This document shows positions 37,310-52,584 of a stretch of DNA of 64,000 bases, piece after piece. This DNA is from Cricetomys ansorgei (Eukaryota > Chordata > Mammalia > Rodentia > Nesomyidae). The position numbers and the translations under genes were made by a program. The first letter of the stretch is position 1; every line of letters begins with the position of its first letter. The notes under the pieces are model-generated. The model ran no database searches. It worked only from the letters and a program-made list of their open reading frames with translations, and was not told the DNA's origin. Location of the stretch: NCBI GenBank assembly GCA_026225945.1, contig JAMJFZ010003639.1, positions 1-64,000 on the forward strand, in the 5' to 3' direction.

Positions 37310-38440
37310 ATCAAAACAGGACACCATCAAAAGAAGAATAGGATATCCTCCATGGAAGGATACAACATGTAAATGGAAAGGTATGTCACCATAAATGTAA
37401 AAACATGACAACATAATTGGAGAGATATGACACTGTAAATGAAAAGGTATGACTCCTGAATGGTAGGATATGACACAATTAATGGACGAACATGATGATA
37501 TCAAGGGAAAAATACAATACCAACAATCAAAGTATATGATATCATAATTGTATTTTCCGAATGTTAGTATGTGACAGCATCAATGGAAGTATACGACATC
37601 AAAGCTGAATTATATGATTTTAAAATTATTAGAATGTGACATAAAAATGGAAGGATATGTAAGTTTCAATGAAGAGACAGGATGTATTTATATTAAGGAA
37701 ATGACTTCCTAATAGAAATGATACAACATCATTAGTAAATATGAAATCATGATTGAAAATGTGCATCATAATTGGAAGATAGGAAACACTCAGTAAAGTG
37801 ACATGACATCATAGCTGGAAGAATACATGTGATCCAGTAGTTTATGACATCAGAATTGGAAAAGTCTCACACCATCAATGGAAGGAAATGAAAATGTAAG
37901 AGGAAAGGTATTATATCATATTTGGAAATATATAAAACCTTCACTGGGAAGATAAGACAGTATAATGTAAAGAATATTGTATCAATATAATGGCAAGACA
38001 CGTCATCAATGAGAGGATATGACATCATATTTGGAAAGACATTATATGAAAATTGAAGGGGTCCTAAATTGTCAAAGGAATGAAATGACATCATCATTGG
38101 AATGATATTATATTATTAATTGGAAAAATATAATAATTGGAAGTGTATGAAATCATAATTAAAGGATATGACATTAACACTATAACTATCATCAAAAAAG
38201 AAGGTGTAATGGTGGGATATGTCACCATAAGTAAAATGGCATTAGTGAAAGAACATGGGATCATAATTGGAAAGATATGACATCAACAAAGGAAGGGTCT
38301 GACAGAATCCATGGAAGGAAATGATATCATAATTGGAATGATATGACAACATAAATGCAAATATATGACATCATAATTGGAAAAGTATGATGCAATAGTA
38401 GAATGGATATGACAACACAAACAGAATGACATCAAATCAT
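37310..38440 (-). repeat. Inverted array of the ATTATGATGTCA satellite family
   Basis: Here the plus strand carries the complement of the family core: 'tatgacatcataattgga' variants repeat about every 20-35 bases (for example 38,276, 38,323, 38,341 and 38,366). The units are more diverged and A-richer than in the main arrays. The block lies between an L1 3' end and an L1-associated repeat. Confidence 0.88.
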
Positions 38441-39470
38441 AATTGGCCTTACACTCTTTCGGCCTCTTCTTTCCCAGGGCTTCCTGAGCTCTGATGGGAG
38501 AAATTTGATAACATCCCATTAAGGCTGAGTGTTTCAAGGTCTTTCACTCTCTGCATATTGTCTATCTGTGAGTCTCATTTATTTGTAAAATGAGAGAAGA
38601 AAAAGTAAAATACAAATTATAAAAAAAAGATAATTTTCTTTAAAAATAAAGAGGATCCCCAACAGGATATTATGACACAACGAATATCCAAAGATGAATT
38701 TGAGAGCCATTTGTGCTGGCCGTGTACTGCTGGGTATGGAATCCATGCTTAGGAGTACTGTGTTTCCCAGTGAGACTCCCTTGGAGAAAACTAAAGTTTT
38801 CATTTGAAAGTGGTTATCAGTTGGAGATAGCTTATGGTTTAGGGATGGGACATTATGTCCACTTCTCCCCTCATCTCTAGGACCCCATGTGATGCAGACC
38901 TGTGCAGGCCCTGTGCATTGTGCCTCAGTCTCTGTGAGGTCATATGAGCTTGGTCAGTTGATCTAGAGCAGTGATTCTCAACTTTCCTGAGGCTGAAACC
39001 CTTTAATACATTTCCGGGAATTCCTATGTGGAATATCTGCATGTGGGCTGACCCACATGGATAGACCAGGGTGTCTCAGTCTTAAGACCATCAGAAATAC
39101 ATAGTTTTCATTGGCCTTAGGTGACCTCTGGAGAAAGTTCTTCTACTCCAAAAGGGGGAATGACCCACAGGTTCTGAACGATTTCACTAGAAGGACTTGT
39201 TCTCCTGGAGTCCTCCATCCCCCCTGGCTCTTACACTCTTTCCATCTATTCTTCTACAGGATTTCCTTAGCCCTGAGAGAGGGGTTTGATGGATACATCC
39301 CTCCCATTTAGAGCATCCCTCCAATTTAGAGCTGAGTGTTTCAAAATCACTCCGTCTGTGTAATGTCTGTTTCTGGGTCTCTTTGTATGTTCCCATCTGC
39401 TGAAGGGAGAAACCTCTCTTATGATGGTTGTGCAAGGCACTGGATGAGCCACAAAATTTGGTTAAAACCA
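38441..39470. mobile_element. L1/Lx-associated non-coding repeat, two overlapping pieces
   Basis: The piece at 38,441-38,580 ('cttacactctttcggcctct', 'agggcttcctgagctctgat') is repeated in diverged form at 39,227-39,400. The blocks 'tactgctgggtatggaatcc' and 'cttggagaaaactaaagttt' (38,725-38,800) and 'cagacctgtgcaggccctgt' (38,897) belong to the same abundant rodent sequence. It is interrupted by the URR1-like element. Confidence 0.55.
38968..39185. mobile_element. URR1-type hAT DNA transposon remnant, internally deleted
   Basis: The left end 'cagtgattctcaactttcct' and 'ctgaaaccctttaatacatt' match the URR1 terminus. The right part 'ttcattggccttaggtgacc' and 'gggaatgacccacaggttct' matches the opposite terminal region in inverted orientation. 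Most of the interior is missing. The left flank 'tctagag' and right flank 'ctagaagg' could be a decayed 8-bp target duplication. Confidence 0.75.
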
Positions 39471-40390
39471 ATGTGTGACTGAGGCTCCATGAATGCATGA
39501 GGATGTAATTTGGGCTCTCAGCTACCACATTCAAAAATACAAGGACCTGTTGATTCAGACTGAAAAAGCCGGGACAGGAGGTTCCCTGGGGTTACTTGGC
39601 CACTCAATGTATTCAGTTCCTGAGTTCCTAGTGAGACACTCTGAATCACAGAATAAGATGATGAGAAAACATTCACACACATGAACGCATAAGTACATTG
39701 TAGATTCACATCTGTGAATTACTATAGGTACATTAGTTTGTGATCATGACATATACACAAAAATACAACTATGTAATATATAGATCACAGATGCCAGTCA
39801 CTAAATGACAGTTATAGATTGATAGATGATATATAAAATATAGACAATAGATGATATGTGACAAAGGATAAAAAGACAAGACATAGGTAAATGATAGCTT
39901 AATATTATACATATATGTATATATATGATAGGTAAATATGACAGGTGATGAATAGATAATATATACACATATTATACATGAAAATTATTCTGCGTACAAA
40001 ATTTTGATTTCTGTTTTTTAGGGTATGCTAAATAAAATAATGATTTATTCTGAGTTATTTTACATTAATATCATTTCATCAGATTATCTTTTGATTCTAT
40101 ACAATATCTGTCGATTCAGCACAGGTAGATGTATCAGGTAGTACATGTAGTGGAAACACAGGTTATGTGCTTGTATGTTTGTAATTATATCAAAAGTTTA
40201 AAATACTCACACCCACACACATATGTTTAATATGTATGTGTATTTATAAAATATACTGTATTCTTAACCTTGGGGATAATAACAAAATTCTGCAATCTCC
40301 ATTTTCATTATTCCCTCTATACCTTTTAAGATAGCCCTCTGCTATATCTCTCCAATTCATAACCTCTTTGTTCATTGTTATTGCATACAT
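39471..40390. other. Unannotated AT-rich DNA with degenerate tetranucleotide patches
   Basis: Patches of 'gatagatgatatataaaata' type occur at 39,815-39,960. The 39,890-40,240 part resembles 35,500-35,900 and 36,420-36,600, sharing a 'tatacatgaaaattattctg' then 'ttttgatttctg' order. I see no gene. Confidence 0.5.
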
Positions 40391-40429
40391 GTATGCCATA
40401 TATATTCCTAAATGTATCCTGCTAAATCT

Positions 40430-41050
40430 GTATGATGTTACTTGTAGGCATGCTTTCAGGGATAAGCATGTGACTCTGAAAATTCATTGGGTGTGCTCTT
40501 CTCTGGATACAGTTCTTCCGTTATCAGCTTTGCTAAGTTCTCTGCAATTTTATGTGTAGGGAAAAGGCCTGTGAGTTTTTCAGCATCCACACTGGAATAT
40601 TGATTGGTGGTGTTCTTGTTCAACTCAGCGTTAAACAGTCATGTCAGTGACACTCTATGGGTTTACGTTTGTATGTGTTTTTTGCAGAAAAGGGCATACC
40701 TAAGGCACAGTGATACCTCCTGTTTGGAGGACTGACTGCAGTTCTGAGCAGTGGACAGCATGTGGAGGGATCACACTGCAAGTGGGATTTGGCAGAGGTT
40801 AGGGAAGCCTGGGATAGACCTGTTTATTCTGTATCTACAGCCCTGCAAGTTGAGGATACTACGGATACAAGTAGAGACAATAGCGCAAACTGATCCAGTC
40901 TGACATTGTGCAGAGACCTCATATACTAGCATGTATGGCAGTACAATCTGGTCATACCTAACACTGTAAAATAATCATGGATAAAACACAGCCACCAGTA
41001 CAAACTGGTCCATCCTTATAGTGAGGATGATCTGTGCATGGAATCATGGA
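40430..41050 (+). repeat. Dispersed module, direct copy 1
   Basis: It is homologous to 45,640-46,160. Shared blocks include 'gcatgctttcagggataagc', 'gtgtgctcttctctggatac', 'catgtcagtgacactctatg', 'cagtggacagcatg' and 'gggaagcctgggatagacct'. It closes with ~60-bp units ('caaactgatccagtctgaca'). The opening resembles an abundant rodent L1-associated sequence. Confidence 0.75.
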
Positions 41051-41217
41051 GGATATGGAGCCTCTGAAAGTTTGAATATAACTCCTGTTGATAGACAGCG
41101 TGTACATTTTCTACTGCACCCATGAAGACCTTAAATTAACTCTTGGCATCTTTCTTTGTGGTGTAAGAGTATGACAGCATTCTCTGCTGTGAGGCAGTAT
41201 TGTTTGTAAACAGGTAC

Positions 41218-41520
41218 CTGTTGCAGAAGTTTATTTTTATTATACATAAATCATTTTATGCACTGTTGGGTGAGGGGCTTTCAAGCCCCTTTTGTATTGT
41301 TCGCAGGTGTTGGATTTCTGTGGGGGTGTTTAATTGATAATGATGTGCATGTGCTAACAGTAGAATACCTGAGGAGTTCTGAATTAATAAAACAGCTGAG
41401 CTGAGATGCTTGGGGTTCCACTCTGAGTATGACACTGGCCATGATGATGGTTCTCTCTGCTGAGGTCTGGAAGATGCCTCCCTGATTCTTTGGTGAGCAA
41501 CCACAGCAGCAAACCTGTGT
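41218..41520 (+). mobile_element. Solo LTR, same family as 21.8 kb
   Basis: It starts 'tgttgcagaagtttattttt', has 'cactgttgggtgaggggctt' and 'cagtagaatacctgaggagt', and carries an AATAAAA at about 41,387. It ends near 'ggtgagcaaccacagcagca'. It is directly oriented with the 21.8-kb copy and inverted relative to the copies at 53.7 and 62.5 kb. Confidence 0.65.
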
Positions 41521-41800
41521 TTGCTATCTAATCATATATGTTACATACTATTAACTAATATGTAATATTAATATTAATTAATACACATTGTATTACATAC
41601 ATTAGTAGACATGTGCTCTGTCTTCATGATGACTTAGTATCAACAGTTTTCAATCTGTAAATTCAAAAATTTAAAAAAAAAACAGAAAAAATACTTGTTT
41701 TATACAAGTGATTCATGGAATTATTTTCTCACTGGAAACCTTAAAATGTGCGACTTCCATTCCAGAAAACTATTTGTGACTTCAATATTATATACGTTAA
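41521..41800. other. AT-rich spacer
   Basis: Short TTAATATTAATTAA palindromic runs occur near 41,560. No gene is seen. Confidence 0.5.
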
Positions 41801-45150
<3,350 letters not shown>

Positions 45151-45639
45151 TGTACTCTTCACTGCACCTTTTGGACTCAAAGATATTTTTGAGAAAATCT
45201 ACAGTCTAGACATTGAAGGCTTAAGCTGAAATTAGAATAAAAACTGTTACATATGAAGAAGCATAAAAGATATTCTGTTCTCAGGAAAACCTACCAGGTA
45301 GGATGAGATCATGAAGTCACTCTCCTGCCTCATCCTACACAAAGGAAACCATATGTTTTCTTCTTTCCAGAAAGAAGTTAACAAACTTGATCATCAGTAT
45401 TTTTAATCAGAGCCAAAACTGCTTTACCCACAGAGCAACAAACTTCACTCTGAAGTCCAACAATTCCAAATGTAACTTGGTTCATTTGAACTGGTATCTT
45501 CTCTTCCTATATTCTCTAAGTCTTCATTGGTGCTGCCTCATTGACATTATCATGGGTGTCTTGTATATTGATGTGTATCTATAATATGTATAATATATAT
45601 TATATATATATATTTCTTTGAGATAAAATGTATCCTGCT
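45151..45639. other. Unannotated DNA ending in a TA tract
   Basis: No gene is seen. A TA-rich tract lies at about 45,577-45,614. Confidence 0.5.
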
Positions 45640-46160
45640 CTATCGGATTGATGTTACCTGAAAGCATGTTTTCAGGGCTGATCATATGGCCATGAACATC
45701 CAATCAGTGTGCTCTTTACTGGACACATTTCTCCACTCTCAGCTTTCCTCAGCTGTATGCAGGGCTGAGACCTGTGAGATTTTCCCCATTCACATTGTAT
45801 AACAATTGGTGTTATTCTTGTATGCTCATATTTAGTAATTCATGTCAGTGACACTTTACGTGTGTAGCTTTTTACACTCCTGAAATGGAAGTGTGCTTTG
45901 CTGCAAAGTGAAGCCCTAAAGCATACTGCCACCTGCCTGTGGACATGCTCCTGTGTTGGATGACTGGATGTATTTCCCCATAGTGAACAGCAGGTGGTGC
46001 ATGCACAGCATGTGTGGGACCTGACCTACTTTAGAGGCCAGGGAAGCCCAAAATAAAACTGTTCATTCTACAACCAAAAACTTACATGGAAGGAAAACTA
46101 TGGATGCAAATTTGGTCAACAGGACACACTGTTCCATCTGACACTGCGGAGGAACCACAG
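45640..46160 (+). repeat. Dispersed module, direct copy 2
   Basis: It is homologous to 40,430-41,050 and ends in a ~60-bp unit ('cactgttccatctgacactg') at the exact edge of the main array. Its position suggests that module and array have been next to one another for a long time. Confidence 0.75.
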
Positions 46161-46200
46161 ATATATTTACATTGTTGATATCATATCACTCCAAATATCA

Positions 46201-46271
46201 TGTCTGTTCATTCCAGCTATGACATCATACATTGGCACTGATGGTGTCACATCAACTTATTTATGATATCA
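46201..46271 (+). repeat. 71-bp direct repeat, left flank of insert
   Basis: It matches 46,864-46,934 at about 68 of 71 positions. It consists of array sequence. Confidence 0.95.
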
Positions 46272-46863
46272 AATGGCTGAGAAACACTTAAAGAAATGTT
46301 CAACATCTTTATGTATCTGGGATGGCTCTCTAGGGGCAATCAGCTCCTGAGTATATCAGACAGTTTGTGTGGGTGTGGCTTGTAGGTGGTTGAAGGTGTT
46401 CAAGGTAGAGGTTAGAATAGGGAAAGGGTTAGGGATGCTTGTTAGGCTCAGGACTTGTGAAGCATAGACCATGGGGTCTTCAATGACACTGCAATGAGAC
46501 ACTTTCCTCCATTCTGTGTTCTAGGAGGTTTAGAAAATGCTTCCTCATTCCAAAACAATGCTACAGAAACACATGACAATCTGTAGCACAGCAGACAGGA
46601 CTCAGAAACAAAATATAGATTTTTGAGCGAGGGACTGGAATCTGTCCCTTTGTGACCAAGCAAGGACATTCTGACTTGGACCTGCCCAGAAATCCTGCTG
46701 CAGTCTACTCTACACCACACACCAAGGTGATCACTACAGCTGCCACGACAGACCTGGTTGTCATGACACTGAGTGACCATGGCCACAACCAAGCGTCTAG
46801 GTAAAGGACTCCTGACAAGAAGGCTCTCCTAGGCTACCATTTGACACATACACTTTCAAGGGA
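46272..46863. mobile_element. 592-bp insert in the array
   Basis: The first ~40 bases ('ggctgagaaacacttaaaga') are a sense-strand L1 ORF2 fragment matching 17,089-17,130 in type. The rest is non-satellite sequence of unknown origin. A 114-codon minus-strand frame (46,792-46,448) has no recognised domain. It is framed by the 71-bp direct repeats. Confidence 0.8.
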
Positions 46864-46934
46864 TGTCTGTTCCTTCCAGCTATGATGTCATACATTGGCA
46901 CTGATGGTGTCACATCAACTTATTTATGATATCA
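46864..46934 (+). repeat. 71-bp direct repeat, right flank of insert
   Basis: Near-identical partner of 46,201-46,271; the array continues directly to its right. Confidence 0.95.
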
Positions 46935-49900
46935 GTTTATTTTGATTAAGATATCATATTTTACATTGATATTTTTACTTAATATCAACTATGACATCTG
47001 TTCCTGGCAATTATAGTGTCACATCCCTATAATTGGCCAACCAAAACTGATATCACATCCTTCTTTTGATGATCTCATATATTTACACATTACATTGTGG
47101 TTGTTACATCATCATAATAATGATGTAATTTTCTTCCCACTTTGATATCATATCGATATTTTGATGTCACATCATGCAAATTATGATTTTATGCCCTTCC
47201 AAGTATGTTGTCATGTCATTCCTATTATGATGTCATATACTCATATGATTGGTATCACATCCACCAGGTTTTGTTGTTACTTTGTTCCACTTATGAAATC
47301 ATAAGTTTCTATTGATGGGCCCACATAATCCCAATTACGGTGTCACATGCTTCCTATTGTAACATGTCACATTCTTCCTAAGCTTCCTTTTAATTGTGTG
47401 GTCACAAATTATGTTGAAGGTATCACATCTTCACGACTATGATGTCCTTCCAAATATCCTGTCATATAATTTTTGTTATTATGTCATATATTTACATTGT
47501 TGATATCACATCAAAACAATTATGATGTCATTTTTTTTTCAATTTTGCTGTCCTAGATATACAATGATGATATCACATTATCTCAACTATGCTGTAATGT
47601 CCTTACAATATTCATGTAACCGGTCATAATATGATGTCACTTATTTACCTCACTGTCACATCATCATGATTATGTGGTTGTTTTCCATAAATTATGATGT
47701 CATTTATTTACATTATTTTGCTACATAATCCTAATTATAATATCATATCCTTCCAGTAAGCACATCTTTTCCTTTCAGTTATGTTACACATTTTGTTTGT
47801 GTTACATCGTCACAATTATGATGCCAGTTATTTCAAATTATGCTGTTATGTGCTTCATGTTATTATTTCATACATTTTCTTCCCTTTACTATGGCCTATA
47901 TTTTTAATGATAGGATTTTATCACATCACCCCATGTATGTAACTTTCTGTTCGTTATGTTATTATATATTTTAACTGTTGATGTCACATTATCACAATTA
48001 TGATGTTAGTTTCTTCACATTATATTACATACTGACATAGATGATGTCACATAACCCAGATTATGTTGTCGCATCTTTCTAAATAGCACATCATTTCCTT
48101 CCAATTGTGATATAACACACTTACCTTAATAATGTCACATCCTCCCAATTATGAAATCAGTTCCTTCCAATTATACTGCCATACCTTCTTTTTTATTTCA
48201 TATATTTACACTGATGATATCATTGCAATTGTGATGTTGGTTTCTTTCAATTATGGTGTCATATATTGACAGTGATGATGGTACGTAATCCATATTATTC
48301 TGCCAATTGTCACATCATTTTCCTTCCAATTGTGGTTGAACATCCTTAACAATGATAGTGTCACATCTCAATAATGATGGCAGTTCTTTCCATTTATGCT
48401 GTCATATATTTTATTATGATGTCATATATTTACATTGTTGACATCACATCATCTTAATTATGATATCAGTTTATTCCAATTATGTTGTCATATATTGATA
48501 TTGAAGATGTCACATCATGCCAATTTGATGTAAATTCCTTCCAAATTTGATGTCACATCCTTATTGGGATGTCATATATTTACATTGTTGATGTAAACTT
48601 ATCACAATTATGATGTCAGTTTCTTCCAATTACGGTGTCATATAGTTACACTGCAAGTGAAACTTAATTCCATTTATCATTTTTTATCCTCCAATTATCA
48701 CATCATTTCCTACCAATTGAGATGTCACATACTTGTATTGATTGTGTCACATAATTATGTTGTCAGTTCCTTCACATTATGCTATCATTTCTTATTATGA
48801 TACCATATATTTATATTGTTTGCAAAACATCATATTGACTGTAATGTGCTTTCTTCTAATAAGGTGTCCTATATTTGCATGGTTGATGTCATATCACGAT
48901 TATGATGTCAGTTTCATTCAATTGTGGTGACATATGTACACTGATTATACTATTATGATCCATATTAAGATGCTTTATTCTTACAATATCACATCATTTC
49001 CTTCCAATTGTGATGTCACCATGTCATATTGATGGTGTCACATCATTCAAATTATGATGTAAGTTCTTCCCAATTTAGCTGTCAAATCATTCATATTATA
49101 TCATACATATACATTGTTGATATTTGTCACTACAGTTATGATGTTCTTTCCTTATTATTTTGTCATGCAGCTCATATTATGATGACTTATATTTACATTG
49201 CTGTTGTCACATCATCCCAATTATGATGTCAATATCTTCCAATTATGATATCATATATTTATAATATTCATGTCAAAATTGTTGTCAGTTTCTTCCATTG
49301 TGATATCTTTAATGTCATTGACGATGTAACATAATCCACATTATGATGTCCTATCCTCCAATTATCATGTCATATTCTTGAAATTGTGATGTCTCAGATC
49401 AACTTTGATAGTGTCATGTCATCACAATTATGATGAAAGTTCCCTCATTCTTATTATGATGTCATAAATTTACATTGTTGATGTCATATGCTGATTATGC
49501 TTTCACACTCTTCATTATCTGAGGTCATATATTTATACTGTTGAAGTAACATCGTGCTTATGATGTTCACTCCTTCCAATTATGCTTTCACTTTCCTATT
49601 TTGATGTCATCTATATATATCATTGATGTCACATCATCATAATTATGATGCCAGTCCTTCCTATTATGCCATGTCTCAATTTTTGATGACATATAGTTAC
49701 GTAGTTGATGTCACATCATCATGATGGTGATGACAGTTTCTTCAAATTATGAAGTCATATATTGACATTGATAATTCCACATAGTTCCAAATATGTTAGT
49801 ACTTTCATAATTCAATGACATTCTTATGTTCAGATATATATAGATTTTTATGCCATACTTTTGTCACTTTCTTCTAATTAATATGTCACATTAATGGTGG

Positions 49901-51314
49901 AACATCATCAATTATGGTATAAGTTCCTTGCAAGTATGCTGTGATATACTTTTTATTAATATTTTATATTTACCTTCTAGATATTACAAATTTGCAATTA
50001 TGTCAGTTCCTTTATGATGATATATATTTACTTTGATGATGTTACATAATCCACATTATGATGCCATGTCCTTCTAAGTATCAGGTGATTTGTTTCCAAT
50101 TTTGATGTCCCATTCTTACATTGATAAGGTGGTATTACATCCCAATTATGGTGTCAGCTACTTCCAAATATAATGTCATATCATTCTCATTATGTTGTCA
50201 TATATTTATGTTATTTATTGCACATCATATTATGATGGTGTCACATAATACTAATTATGTTAGCATGTCTCTCCGATTATCCCATTATTTCTTTCTATGA
50301 TATCACATACATTATTTAATAGTGTTATATTATCACGATCATGCTCTCACAACCTTACATTGATTGTGGCACATCATCTCAATTATGATGTCAGTTCATT
50401 CCACATCCTCAATAGGTATGTCATATATTTACAATTTTGATGTCACATCATCACAATTATGCCTGCTTCTTTGAATTATAATGATGTGTATTTACACTGA
50501 TGATATCAAATCACCTTAATTATGATGTCAATACCTTACAAATATAGCATGTCCTCCTTGTGATGTCATATATTTACATCGATGCCACATAATTCGCATA
50601 AGATGTGAAATCCTTCTTATGACCATGTACTTTTCTTGCAATTGTGATGTTACATACTTATATTGATGCTGTTATGCCATCTCAATTATGATGTCAGTTT
50701 CATCCAGTTATTTTGTCATGTGCTTATGATATCATATATTTACATTATTAACACATCATCTTCTGATGCCAGTTTCTTCAAATTGCTATGTCATTTATTG
50801 ACACTGATAATCTCCCATAAACCTGATTTTGATGTCAGTTATTTTCAAGTATGATGTCATATATTTACATTGTTTATGTCACAGTATCATTTATGATGTC
50901 AGTTTCTTCTGATTATGATGAACATTGCTGATGATACATAACCCAAATTAAATCACATTCTTCCAATTATAATATTTCCTTTCAATTATGATGTCACATC
51001 CTCAGGTTTATGGTTACACTTCACCCCTATCATGATGTCAGTTCCGTCCATTCATGCTGTGATAACCTTCTTACTAGGATATCATTTATTTACATTGTTG
51101 ATGTCACATCATCACTTTTATGATGTCATTTCTTCTAATTATGATGGCATATATTTACATTAATGATGATGTCATATAATACACATTATGATGTCATATA
51201 CTTCCAATAATCAGGTGATTTCATTCCAATTATGATGACAAATCCTGACATTGATTGTATCACAGCATCCCACTCATGATGTCAGTTCCATTCAATTATG
51301 CTGTCGTAACCTTC

Positions 51315-52584
51315 TGTGATGATTCCTAGTGTAGTGAGGGCTCTGTTTCACAAAGTTCCAGTGCTATAATGATCTTGATTGACCCTTCACTGCCCTTGAC
51401 AGAAATTCACTAACACCTTACACTTATATTCTTTACTGTCAAAGGCCACTCACCGAAAGATAGAGTTGGAATAATGTAACAAATGTCGGTGTTAATAAAA
51501 ATGAAACTAATGGCAGAACTTTGGGAAATACAAATATGCAGAAATTTGAGTCTTCCTTAGAGTCTAGGACTGAGACATACATTTAGATTATAAATAAATG
51601 AAATTAGTAAGCATAAGACAGGAGGTGGAAGAAGAACTATTAAAGAAGAAACAAACTAGAGAAATTCTAGAAACTGATGAGCTCTAGCTGGATCATCAGG
51701 TTTTCATGTCCAGCTTCAGAAATAAAGAGTTAATATGGGCAGGGAGAGAGATCTTGCACTTAATGATAAGTCTTGGTATGTTCCTGAAAATAAATTAAGC
51801 GGTTTTAGAAGTCCTATTGTCCTTTAAACTTTACAGGACTGCAATAAAGATAGGGATTGTATTGAAACAAGAGTTCATGACAGAGTCACAAAAAATGACA
51901 TTTTAGCTCAATGAACTGCCTGTCCTCCTAACCAAACATGTCAAATCAGGACTTTTCTGATAGTATGGAAAGACAAACAGCAGACTGCTTTCGTTTTTTA
52001 AGAATCAAAGGAACGGATGGTGGTCTTATATTAAACAGAACAGAGAAAGGAGAGAAGAATTTAACAAGGGTCAAAAGTGACTTTTGTTAAAAAGATACGT
52101 TTGATGTAACAGGCATTATAATCCATTAACTCTATGTTCAACTTAAACAGAGTCAAACTCAAATAGCATCATCCTCTCTAGTATTTCTTTAACCACAAGG
52201 CTTCATGACACCAATTTTAAGGAGAAAGATGTTGAGTTAAAGAAAACTGATTTTATCGTAATGTTAGCATTTAGTTTTGACAAAATTTACTATTTGCCTG
52301 ATTTGTTGATTTTAATAAACTGATGTAATCAATGAAGACTTTACAAAAATGACTTCCAGAGGGTATGTAGTCAATCATCAAAGTCTTAAATGATTTTGTG
52401 TATAAATAAAGCGTTTGACAGTCACAAATTGTCAGAATATGTCAAGCCATACTGAGATGTGCTTCCTCTCTGTCAGTCTCTTATAAAACAAAACTGAATG
52501 GTGTCCTGCATCTGATTCTTCTCTCAGCGCTCTTTTATCCATCCCCTTTAAGCTCTACCCTCACCAAGGCTGGACCTCAGCAGT
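51315..52584. mobile_element. 1.27-kb non-satellite insert splitting array A
   Basis: Array units stop at 'gtcgtaaccttc' and resume at 'tgattatgatagcatatact'. The insert starts near 'tgtgatgattcctagtgtag' and ends near 'ggctggacctcagca'. A TATA-like 'cttataaaacaaaactg' sits near 52,480, about 100 bases before its right edge, and the ends read TG...CA. It could therefore be a long solo LTR, but I recognise no family. It is shared with copy B (60,230-61,480). Confidence 0.65.

Larger units (their letters stand above)
46160..51314 (+). repeat. Main ATTATGATGTCA satellite-like array, segment 1
   Basis: The array is built of degenerate units of about 20-35 bases around ATTATGATGTCA, separated by TTCCA, TCATATATTTACATTG and TTGATGTCACATCATC-type linkers. 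Units group into irregular blocks of about 200-440 bases with recurring order (ATAATCCACATTATG, TATCACATCATTTCC, then TTGATGTCACATCA). The family may correspond to the mouse MurSatRep1 satellite, but I could not check. Chance open frames inside, rich in Ile, Tyr, Ser and His, are not genes. Confidence 0.93.

Noticed and set aside
39187..39534. 115-codon minus-strand frame
   Set aside because: It sits in the L1-associated repeat and next to the URR1 remnant.
46160..46200. Telomere- or centromere-type satellite
   Set aside because: Units do not resemble TTAGGG or the major and minor mouse satellites that I know.
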